Origin: Flavobacteriaceae bacterium
GTDB lineage: Bacteria; Bacteroidota; Bacteroidia; Flavobacteriales; Flavobacteriaceae
Direction of reading: 5' to 3'
DNA: 39,337 nt
Assembly: GCA_021648265.1 (NCBI GenBank)
Contig: JAKITD010000024.1
Span: forward strand, 1 to 39,337
A model generated the notes under the pieces. It did not search any database. It was not told the DNA's origin and was given only the letters and a program-made list of their open reading frames with translations. The position numbers and the translations under genes are program-made. Positions 24,935 to 32,459 of this stretch are shown here, one piece after another (positions within the stretch are counted from its first letter, which is position 1; each line of letters begins with the position of its first letter).

Positions 24935-27160
24935 ATGAGGCAAATTTTTTTTTATGTACTATTATTTTTATCTTTTTCATCCGTTTTTTCTCAAAATGAT
25001 TCGGAAAAAAAAGAAACTTTACGAATAAAAAAAATTGAAGAACGCAAGAATTTTCAAAAATTATTAGATTCCTCAAATACATTTTACGACAATGGAGAGT
25101 TTACTAAATCTCTAGACTTAAATTTACAAATACTTTCATTAGCTTTTAAAATTGGTGATAACTATTGCATTCACCAAGGGTATCGTTATTTAGCTTATGA
25201 TTATTTGTTTTTAAACGATACTATTTTAGCAATGGATAGCTTTAAAAAATCTGAAAGCTATGCTAAATTATCTAAGAATGATACAGCAACAGCTGTGACT
25301 TATATGGATTTGGGGAATGTTTACTCAACACAAGAAGACTATAAAAGAGCATATATTTATTTTAATAGATCTATTAATTTATTTGAAAAAATAAATGATT
25401 CTGTTGGAATTGCAAAAGCACATTACAACCTTGTTTTAGCTGCCATTGGTAATGCCGATTTTGATACCGCTTACATTCATATTACGAAAGCGAAAGAATT
25501 AAATAAGAACACTAATGACGCTTCCTTTTTTATTAATTTAGATAACTTTTTAGGTGAATATTATATCAATAAAAAAGATTTTATAAAAGCAGATGTTGTT
25601 TTTTTAAACGTAATAGAAGCGGCTAAAAATAATAAATTAGATATTGAACTTGAAAATGCCTATTACCTATATAGTGAGAGTTTATTTGAACAAGGTAAAT
25701 TTAAAGAAGCCTATGAAACATTTAAAATTTACGATGAGTATAGTGATATAAATTCTAATATATTCACCTCTGAGGAACGTTATACTTTAACACAAAAATT
25801 TCAACTTGACGAGTATAGAAAAGACATTGAAGCAGCAAATTTAAACAATAAATTACAAGCAGAAATTGTAAAAAGTAAAAGTAGAGTCAATATTATTTTA
25901 ATAATTGTTTCAGCAATATTTTTAATATTATTAATTGCACTATATTCTGCTTCAATTAAAAGAATTAAGTTAGTTAAAAAACTCCGAATAAAAAATAAAG
26001 AAGCCTTAAAAGCTAAGGAAGAATCTGAAAAACTTTCCAAAGCAAAAATAAAATTCTTTTCAACCGTTAGCCACGAATTACGTACACCTTTGTATGGTGT
26101 AATTGGGCTTAGCTCAGTTTTGCTAGAAGACAAGTCTTTAAAGAAACATAAAAAAGATTTAAAATATTTAAAATTTTCAGCAGATTATTTATTAGCATTA
26201 ATTAATGATGTATTGCAAATTAATAAAATTGATTCAGAAAAATTTGAAGAAGAAACTACTTCGTTTAATCTAAGGGAATTAATTGAAACCATCACCTCTT
26301 CGTTCGAGTATATGCGGATTCAAAATGACAACCAATTGCATATTGAAATTTCTGATGATATTCCAGCTTTAATTAGAGGAAACACCATTCAACTTTCTCA
26401 AATTTTAATGAATTTAATTGGAAATGCGTGTAAATTTACCGAAAATGGAAATGTTTATATCATAGCTAAAACCATAAAAATTGATGACACTAAAGCAGCC
26501 ATAAAATTTACAGTTAAAGATACCGGAATTGGTATTGCTAAAAGCAAACAAGATAGTGTTTTTGATGAATTTACACAAGTAGATTCGCTTAGTTATAGTG
26601 GTAATGGATCTGGATTAGGGCTGCCAATTGTTAAAAAATTATTAGCATTATCAAATTCTGAAATTCATCTTGAAAGTGAATTAGGAAAAGGTGCAACGTT
26701 TACATTTACACTTACTTTTGAAGTGTTAGAAAAAGCTTTAATAAATAAAACTCCTACTATATTTGACGATTCTATACTTAAAAATAAAGAAATTTTAATC
26801 GTTGAAGACAATAGAATTAATCAAATAGTTACTCGTAAAATTTTAGAACAAAAGGAAATTATATGTAGCATTGCAGAAAACGGAAACGAAGCCATTGATA
26901 AAATTAAACAAAACGACTACGACCTTGTTTTAATGGATATAAATATGCCCGTTAAAAATGGGATTGAAGCTTCAAAAGAAATTCGTAAATTCAATAAAAC
27001 AATTCCAATTATTGCATTAACAGCCGTTGAAATTGAAGAAATGAGAAACAACATTTATATGTCTGGTATGAATGACATCGTTGTAAAACCTTATGATATT
27101 TCAAAATTTATGGATGTAATTATCAAAAATATTTCATTAAATATGAAAGTAAATACCTAA
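24935..27160 (+). CDS. TPR hybrid sensor histidine kinase with receiver domain
   Basis: A 741-residue hybrid kinase. A signal peptide (1-19) is followed by periplasmic TPR-like repeats (about 30-290), a coiled segment, a membrane helix (about 318-342), a HisKA domain with His380 in STVSHELRTPLYG, HATPase_c (N-box LMNLIGNACKFTENG, G-boxes DTGIGIA and GNGSGLGLPIVKKLL), and a C-terminal receiver with Asp668 in LVLMDINMPVKNG. The receiver ends at the C-terminus without a DNA-binding output, so a separate phosphotransfer partner would be needed. It converges on sdhB with a 6-base gap. The signal is unknown. Confidence 0.92.
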   Translation: MRQIFFYVLLFLSFSSVFSQNDSEKKETLRIKKIEERKNFQKLLDSSNTFYDNGEFTKSLDLNLQILSLAFKIGDNYCIHQGYRYLAYDYLFLNDTILAMDSFKKSESYAKLSKNDTATAVTYMDLGNVYSTQEDYKRAYIYFNRSINLFEKINDSVGIAKAHYNLVLAAIGNADFDTAYIHITKAKELNKNTNDASFFINLDNFLGEYYINKKDFIKADVVFLNVIEAAKNNKLDIELENAYYLYSESLFEQGKFKEAYETFKIYDEYSDINSNIFTSEERYTLTQKFQLDEYRKDIEAANLNNKLQAEIVKSKSRVNIILIIVSAIFLILLIALYSASIKRIKLVKKLRIKNKEALKAKEESEKLSKAKIKFFSTVSHELRTPLYGVIGLSSVLLEDKSLKKHKKDLKYLKFSADYLLALINDVLQINKIDSEKFEEETTSFNLRELIETITSSFEYMRIQNDNQLHIEISDDIPALIRGNTIQLSQILMNLIGNACKFTENGNVYIIAKTIKIDDTKAAIKFTVKDTGIGIAKSKQDSVFDEFTQVDSLSYSGNGSGLGLPIVKKLLALSNSEIHLESELGKGATFTFTLTFEVLEKALINKTPTIFDDSILKNKEILIVEDNRINQIVTRKILEQKEIICSIAENGNEAIDKIKQNDYDLVLMDINMPVKNGIEASKEIRKFNKTIPIIALTAVEIEEMRNNIYMSGMNDIVVKPYDISKFMDVIIKNISLNMKVNT

Positions 27161-27166
27161 ACTTGA

Positions 27167-27913
27167 TTATCCTTTTAAACTTGCTTTTAAGAATTCACGA
27201 TTCATACGAGCAATATTAACTAAAGTAATTCCTTTAGGGCATTCAATTTCACAAGCTCCTGTATTGGTACAGTTTCCAAAACCTTCTAAGTCCATTTGAT
27301 GCACCATATTTGTAACACGGTCAGCTGCTTCAACTTTTCCTTGAGGCAATAATGCATATTGTGTCACTTTCGCTCCTACAAATAACATTGCTGAAGAGTT
27401 TTTACAAGTAGCCACACAAGCACCACAACCAATACAAGCTGCTGCATCCATCGCTTCGTCTGCTGCGTGTTTAGATATAGGAAGCGCATTTGCATCTTGA
27501 GTATTTCCAGAAGTATTTACAGAAATATAACCGCCCGCTTGTTGAATACGCTCAAAAGCCATTCTGTCAACAACCAAATCTTTAATTACAGGAAAAGCTG
27601 CTGCTCTCCACGGTTCAATATAAATAGTATCGCCATCGTTAAACATTCGCATATGCAACTGACAAGTAGTAATTCCACGATCGGGACCGTGAGCTTCTCC
27701 GTTGATATATAATGAACACATCCCGCAAATTCCTTCCCGACAATCGTGATCGAAAGCCACAGGTTCCTCTCCAGAATTTACTAATTGCTCGTTTAAAACA
27801 TCCATCATTTCTAAAAAAGACATATGTTCTGAAATATCGGTTACTTTATAATCGACCATTTTGCCCTTGGTATTGGCATCTTTTTGTCGCCAGATTTTTA
27901 GTGTTAAATTCAT
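27167..27913 (-). CDS. sdhB: Succinate dehydrogenase iron-sulfur subunit
   Basis: The iron-sulfur subunit carries electrons from the flavin to menaquinone. Cysteine motifs for the [2Fe-2S] cluster ([12 protein letters not shown] and later CQLHM), then [13 protein letters not shown] and [14 protein letters not shown] for the [4Fe-4S] and [3Fe-4S] clusters, are all intact. The 248 residues match the B-type enzyme of Bacteroidota. It is the last gene of the sdh operon but lies 10 bases after the two inserted defence-like genes and 1736 bases from sdhA, instead of directly after it. Its expression must therefore read through the insert or start inside it. Confidence 0.96.
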   Translation of the reverse strand: MNLTLKIWRQKDANTKGKMVDYKVTDISEHMSFLEMMDVLNEQLVNSGEEPVAFDHDCREGICGMCSLYINGEAHGPDRGITTCQLHMRMFNDGDTIYIEPWRAAAFPVIKDLVVDRMAFERIQQAGGYISVNTSGNTQDANALPISKHAADEAMDAAACIGCGACVATCKNSSAMLFVGAKVTQYALLPQGKVEAADRVTNMVHQMDLEGFGNCTNTGACEIECPKGITLVNIARMNREFLKASLKG

Positions 27914-27923
27914 GCTGAAATCT

Positions 27924-28358
27924 TTAATTTATATTTTCTTCAAAAGGTGTGTTTTTTAAAACTATTCCTTTCACTCCTATTAATTTAATTAAATTTCTAT
28001 ATTCTTTATATGTGTTTAATCTTTTAGGTTTCAAACCTCTTGTTGTTACAATTCTTGCATTTATAGAGTTAAATTCAAAGTATTGCTTTAAATTACTAAT
28101 TGAAACAATTAGCTGATTTAATCCCTTTTTGACATCACTCCCTTTTAGTTCAATAAAAAATAAATTATTATTAGCTTTTAATAAATAATCACATCTTATC
28201 TCTTTAGAATTTAATGGGTAAACACAGTCATCTATTTTATACTTTAAAACAACTTTATTATTTTGATTAATTCCTCTATAAATACTTTTCTTTTCTTTTA
28301 ATAAAATTATTGAATCTGTTTTAGATTCTTTACATTTATTTAATCTTTCTTTAATCAT
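27924..28358 (-). CDS. Putative PD-(D/E)XK nuclease-like small protein
   Basis: A 144-residue basic protein that I do not recognise as a named family. The central segment reads RCDYLL, 12 residues, then FFIELKG: Asp57, Glu70 and Lys72 form the D-x(n)-ExK signature of the restriction-endonuclease fold. Hydrophobic strands before and after (NLFFIEL, ARIVTT) and a helix ([16 protein letters not shown]) fit the core order strand-strand-helix-strand. Its start overlaps the end of the ATPase gene by 8 bases and its stop is 10 bases before sdhB. The pairing suggests an ATPase-controlled nuclease effector. Nuclease activity and defence role are inferred from the motif and context only; it could also be an inactive or Holliday-junction-resolvase-like relative. 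Confidence 0.6.
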   Translation of the reverse strand: MIKERLNKCKESKTDSIILLKEKKSIYRGINQNNKVVLKYKIDDCVYPLNSKEIRCDYLLKANNNLFFIELKGSDVKKGLNQLIVSISNLKQYFEFNSINARIVTTRGLKPKRLNTYKEYRNLIKLIGVKGIVLKNTPFEENIN

Positions 28359-29595
28359 TTTGAGTTTCTATTTCTAAAAGCTCATCAAACTCTTTATTTA
28401 TAATTTCTGAAACATTGTCTAAGTTATCCAAATTAATAATGCACTCATCAACATCAACCATATTATCAGCTTTTCCATCATTTAAATAATAAACAGAAAT
28501 ATCATTTACATCAATCCACGATTTTTTAGATATAATTTTATCTACATCATTTTCATGTTTTCCATTTTTAGCTGTGCCAATTTTGTGAGCGTAAATTAAA
28601 TTACTTAATGTTGTTAAAATATATGGGCTATGCGTTGGTAAAATAAATTGATTGTTGTGTTTGTTTATAGATTTAACTAAAAATTCTACTAATTTTTTTT
28701 GTGCATTTGGAAATAGGTTTTGTTCAGGTTCTTCAACAATAAAAGTTCTTTTCCTTTTTTCAACTTCATTATAATTTTTAACAGCTAACACAATTGGAAT
28801 GGTAGATTGATAGCCACTTGCTCCATTATGTAAAGAATGATAATTCTCTTCTTTATCTTTCTTTACAAACCCAAGACCTCTTTCATTTTTATAAGTTAAT
28901 GATAAAGGTTCTATTCTTATTTCTTTATTAAATCCTCTAACAATTCTATTTAATTTATTTAGTTCATCTTGTATAGCCTCAGAAACTAATAAATTCTTTC
29001 CTGAAGATAGGGATTGAGAAACCCTTTCGGTTGGAATAAACAATGGATTATCCATTACTTTTTTTACATTTAATCTGTAAAAATTTTCATTAGGAGACCA
29101 TTCATATCCAAATATTTTAATATTTCTATCTTCTATGTCTTTTAGTTCATCCGATTTAAGTTTCCCTAATTGATCTAAAAGTTTTGCAAAATCGTTAGAT
29201 TTAGATACAGGAGCTATTCTTGTTTCAGTTTCAAAATATTCTTTTTTATACGTTTCAACTTCATTTACTTCCTCATATTCTGTAACTAGCTTATTTTTAA
29301 ACTCAAATTTATATGATGAATTTTTATAAACTATTCTCGAATTTTTAGTTAAATAATCATATAATCCCCAATTTCTTAATCCGTCTAAAAATTGTTCATT
29401 ATCATGAAATTCATCTTGTTTATCAATCTCAATTGAATAATTTACGATATATGAAAAATATCTACATATACTTAAAACCTTAGCCACAGTGCTTTTACCA
29501 GTGGCTTGTTCACCAATAAGCACTGTAATTTTACCTAAATCTAAATCTACTGATTTAATAGGGCCAAAGTTTTTTATGATGAGTTTTTCTTTCAT
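28351..29595 (-). CDS. OLD/PtuA-like AAA (ABC-type) ATPase
   Basis: A 414-residue SMC/OLD-like ATPase. The N-terminus LIIKNFGPIKSVDLDLG leads to Walker A GEQATGKST (28-36). A variable helical and charged region (about 50-240) holds the dimer/insert part. The signature-like NGASGYQST is at 257-265, Walker B FIVEEPEQNL at 285-294 (with the D/E pair Glu287-Glu288) and the switch His in THSPYIL at 321-327. There is no TOPRIM domain at the C-terminus, unlike true OLD proteins; ATPases of this shape appear in Septu, PARIS, retron and related two-gene defence systems. It starts 54 bases after the sdhA stop on the same strand. The region is noticeably more AT-rich than sdhA, which suggests acquisition by transfer. 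System identity is unknown. Confidence 0.85.
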   Translation of the reverse strand: MKEKLIIKNFGPIKSVDLDLGKITVLIGEQATGKSTVAKVLSICRYFSYIVNYSIEIDKQDEFHDNEQFLDGLRNWGLYDYLTKNSRIVYKNSSYKFEFKNKLVTEYEEVNEVETYKKEYFETETRIAPVSKSNDFAKLLDQLGKLKSDELKDIEDRNIKIFGYEWSPNENFYRLNVKKVMDNPLFIPTERVSQSLSSGKNLLVSEAIQDELNKLNRIVRGFNKEIRIEPLSLTYKNERGLGFVKKDKEENYHSLHNGASGYQSTIPIVLAVKNYNEVEKRKRTFIVEEPEQNLFPNAQKKLVEFLVKSINKHNNQFILPTHSPYILTTLSNLIYAHKIGTAKNGKHENDVDKIISKKSWIDVNDISVYYLNDGKADNMVDVDECIINLDNLDNVSEIINKEFDELLEIETQND

Positions 29596-29612
29596 TACAA
29601 CTAAAAATTATT

Positions 29613-29644
29613 ATCTTCTCTCTTCTCTTTATTCTCTTTTCTTT
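29613..29644. repeat. Purine/pyrimidine-biased microsatellite-like tract
   Basis: A run almost entirely of pyrimidines on the plus strand (TTCTCTT-type units; AAGAGAA-type on the transcribed strand) occupies most of the 54-base gap between sdhA and the ATPase gene. It marks the left-hand junction of the inserted pair within the sdh operon. No target-site duplication is obvious. Confidence 0.5.
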
Positions 29645-29649
29645 ACAAA

Positions 29650-31665
29650 TTATTTGTACGAACGTTGTTTCAACTCAATATCATGAAACTCTAATTCTTC
29701 TTTATGTAAAACTGCATCTGCAGGTTCTCCTTTATATTCCCAAGCAGAAACGTATGCAAAATCTTTATCGTTACGCAAAGCCTCTCCTTTTTGTTCTCCC
29801 TCTTTTACTACACTTTCTTCGCGATAATGGCCTCCACAAGATTCATTTCTATCCAAAGCGTCTTTTGCAAATAATTCTCCTAATTCTAAGAAATCTGCTA
29901 CTCTTCCGGCTTTTTCTAATTCCATATTCATTTCGTTGGCTGCTCCAGGAACTTTCACTTCTTTCCAAAACTCTTCACGAATTGCTTTAATTTCAGCCAT
30001 GGCTTCTTTTAAATGCTTTTCGTTACGTGCCATTCCTACTTTATCCCACATTACTTTTCCTAAACGTTTATGGAAATGATCTACCGATTTTGTTCCTTTA
30101 TTATTCATAAAGAAATCTATTTTGTCTTTTACTTCTTTTTCTACTTCATCAAATTCTTTGGTGTCCGTTGCAATTTTTCCTGTTCTAATTTCGTCAGCCA
30201 AATAGCTACCAATTGTATAAGGTAATACAAAATATCCATCTGCTAAACCTTGCATCAATGCAGAAGCTCCTAATCTGTTTGCACCGTGATCTGAGAAGTT
30301 CGCTTCCCCTAAACAATACAATCCAGGAACGGTAGTCATTAAGTTATAATCTACCCAAACACCGCCCATTGTATAATGCGTTGCTGGATAAATCATCATT
30401 GGAGTTTCATATGGATTCTCGGCAATAATCTTCTCATACATTTGGAAAAGATTTCCGTACTTTTCTTCGATAATTCCTTGTCCTAATTTTATAATTTCTT
30501 CTTTCGAAGCATTTTTAATTCCGTGTATTTTAGCTTGCTCTTTTCCGTAACGTTCAAAGGCAAAAGCAAAATCTAAATACACTGCTTCACCAGTTGCATT
30601 TACTCCGTAACCAGCATCACAACGTTCTTTTGCAGCTCTTGAAGCTACATCACGAGGCACCAAGTTTCCGAAAGCAGGATAACGACGTTCTAAATAATAA
30701 TCTCTATGTTCTTCAGCAATTTCAGTAGGTTTTAATTTTCCTTGTTGAATTGCTTTTGCATCTTCAATCCTAGCTGGAACCCAAATACGACCATCATTCC
30801 GAAGAGATTCAGACATCAAGGTTAATTTAGATTGATAATCTCCCGATCTTGGAATACACGTTGGGTGAATTTGTGTAAAACAAGGATTAGCGAAAAATGC
30901 TCCTTTTTTATGAATTTTCCAAGCAGCAGTGGCATTCGATCCCATGGCATTGGTCGATAGAAAATATACATTTCCGTAACCTCCAGTTGCAATAATTACT
31001 GCGTGTGCTGAATGTCTATCTATTTCTCCAGTAATTAAATTGCGAGTGATAATCCCTCTTGCTTTTCCGTCAACCTTTACAACATCTAACATTTCGTGAC
31101 GGTTAAACATTTCAATTTTACCACGAGCAATTTGTCTGTTCATTGCTGAATAAGCTCCTAATAATAATTGCTGTCCTGTCTGTCCTTTTGCATAAAAAGT
31201 ACGAGAAACCAACACACCTCCGAATGAACGATTATCAAGTAACCCACCATAATCACGAGCAAAAGGAACTCCTTGTGCCACACATTGATCAATGATGTTT
31301 CCTGAAACTTCCGCCAAACGATACACATTTGCTTCACGAGAACGGTAATCACCCCCTTTTACAGTATCGTAAAAAAGACGGTAATCAGAATCTCCATCGC
31401 CCATATAATTTTTGGAAGCGTTGATTCCTCCTTGTGCTGCAATAGAGTGCGCACGACGAGGGGAATCTTGGTAACAAAATGCTTTTACATTATAACCTTG
31501 CTCCGCTAAAGTCGCTGCAGCAGAACCACCAGCAAGTCCAGTACCAACAACGATTATATCAATATTACGTTTGTTGGCAGGATTAACAAGATCAATCTTA
31601 TTTTTATAATTCGTCCATTTATCTTTAATAGGACCTTCGGGTACTTTTGAATCTAATACAGACAT
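29650..31665 (-). CDS. sdhA: Succinate dehydrogenase flavoprotein subunit
   Basis: The FAD-containing catalytic subunit oxidises succinate to fumarate. The dinucleotide-binding motif [20 protein letters not shown] is near residues 35-54, the FAD-linking region [17 protein letters not shown] follows near 71, and [11 protein letters not shown] and GHYREESV are the substrate and C-terminal motifs. The 671-residue length is typical of the B-type (menaquinone) enzymes of Bacteroidota. The protein is intact to its usual C-terminus (ELKQRSYK), so the downstream insertion did not truncate it. It follows sdhC by 13 bases. Confidence 0.97.
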   Translation of the reverse strand: MSVLDSKVPEGPIKDKWTNYKNKIDLVNPANKRNIDIIVVGTGLAGGSAAATLAEQGYNVKAFCYQDSPRRAHSIAAQGGINASKNYMGDGDSDYRLFYDTVKGGDYRSREANVYRLAEVSGNIIDQCVAQGVPFARDYGGLLDNRSFGGVLVSRTFYAKGQTGQQLLLGAYSAMNRQIARGKIEMFNRHEMLDVVKVDGKARGIITRNLITGEIDRHSAHAVIIATGGYGNVYFLSTNAMGSNATAAWKIHKKGAFFANPCFTQIHPTCIPRSGDYQSKLTLMSESLRNDGRIWVPARIEDAKAIQQGKLKPTEIAEEHRDYYLERRYPAFGNLVPRDVASRAAKERCDAGYGVNATGEAVYLDFAFAFERYGKEQAKIHGIKNASKEEIIKLGQGIIEEKYGNLFQMYEKIIAENPYETPMMIYPATHYTMGGVWVDYNLMTTVPGLYCLGEANFSDHGANRLGASALMQGLADGYFVLPYTIGSYLADEIRTGKIATDTKEFDEVEKEVKDKIDFFMNNKGTKSVDHFHKRLGKVMWDKVGMARNEKHLKEAMAEIKAIREEFWKEVKVPGAANEMNMELEKAGRVADFLELGELFAKDALDRNESCGGHYREESVVKEGEQKGEALRNDKDFAYVSAWEYKGEPADAVLHKEELEFHDIELKQRSYK

Positions 31666-31678
31666 AGTTTTGTATTAT

Positions 31679-32350
31679 TTAATGAGTAAAATGGTGAAAA
31701 AGTGCAATGAATATGAAAAGCAATGGAACAACGATTGCATACGTTTTTCCAAAATTTCTCACACATTTTGAATATTTATTGTTCATTCCCATTGACTGGA
31801 ATGCAGATTGAAATCCGTGTAATAAGTGCAATGCTAAAAACACAAAGGCTAAAACATAAGCTCCAACTCGAATAGGGTTTGAAAACTTCGCATGTAATTC
31901 GTGATAATATCTAAATTCACCATCGTGTAATCCAGACATATCTCCTTGAATATATTTTACATTAATTTCTGGAAACCAAAAATCGATAAAATGTAGCACG
32001 ATAAAAGCTAAAATAGCCAAACCACTATAAATCATGTTTCTACTAACCCAACTAGAATTAGCTGCACCATTATTCTTTGCATAACTATTTACACCGACTG
32101 CTTTTCTATTTCTTAATTCCAAAACAAAGCCCATAACAAAATGAAATACTACCCCAATGATTAATATAGGTTGCATTCCAAACTGAACTAATGGATTGGT
32201 TCCCATAAAATGAGAAATCTCATTAAAAGTATCAGGGCTACAAACCGAAATTAAATTTATGGTAACGTGCATTAATAAAAAGAATATTAAAAAAAGTGCC
32301 GAAAGTGCCATAGCAACTTTTCTGGCAATTGAAGAGGATAAGATTCCCAT
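31679..32350 (-). CDS. sdhC: Succinate dehydrogenase cytochrome b subunit (B-type)
   Basis: A 223-residue membrane anchor with five hydrophobic spans, of the single-subunit di-haem type found in Wolinella FrdC and Bacillus SdhC. Histidines that may bind haem occur within or next to spans (FLLMHVTINL, FHFVMGF, LHFIDFW, HLLHGFQSAF). It anchors SdhA/SdhB and passes electrons to menaquinone. It is first in the operon and directly downstream of a consensus promoter. Confidence 0.94.
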   Translation of the reverse strand: MGILSSSIARKVAMALSALFLIFFLLMHVTINLISVCSPDTFNEISHFMGTNPLVQFGMQPILIIGVVFHFVMGFVLELRNRKAVGVNSYAKNNGAANSSWVSRNMIYSGLAILAFIVLHFIDFWFPEINVKYIQGDMSGLHDGEFRYYHELHAKFSNPIRVGAYVLAFVFLALHLLHGFQSAFQSMGMNNKYSKCVRNFGKTYAIVVPLLFIFIALFHHFTH

Positions 32351-32379
32351 TGTTTATATATTTTTCTTGATAAGTCCTA

Positions 32380-32411
32380 CAAAATTACGGCTCTAATAAA
32401 AAACAGCCAAA
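32380..32411 (-). promoter_or_regulatory. sdhC promoter, consensus Bacteroidota type
   Basis: On the minus strand, TTTG (32411-32408), a 20-base spacer and TAATTTTG (32387-32380) match TTTG-N19/20-TAnnTTTG in every fixed position. The leader to the sdhC start at 32350 would be about 22 bases. This is the best promoter match in the window and the only clear one for the whole sdh operon, including the inserted pair. Confidence 0.75.
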
Positions 32412-32459
32412 CTTTATAGATTGTTTTATTTGGTATTTAGAATTGTTTTAAATACAAGA

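Noticed and set aside
28351-29595. ATPase as a housekeeping RecF/SMC protein
   Set aside because: It lacks long coiled coils and RecF-specific features, and its tight overlap with an ExK protein and location inside sdh point to an accessory module.
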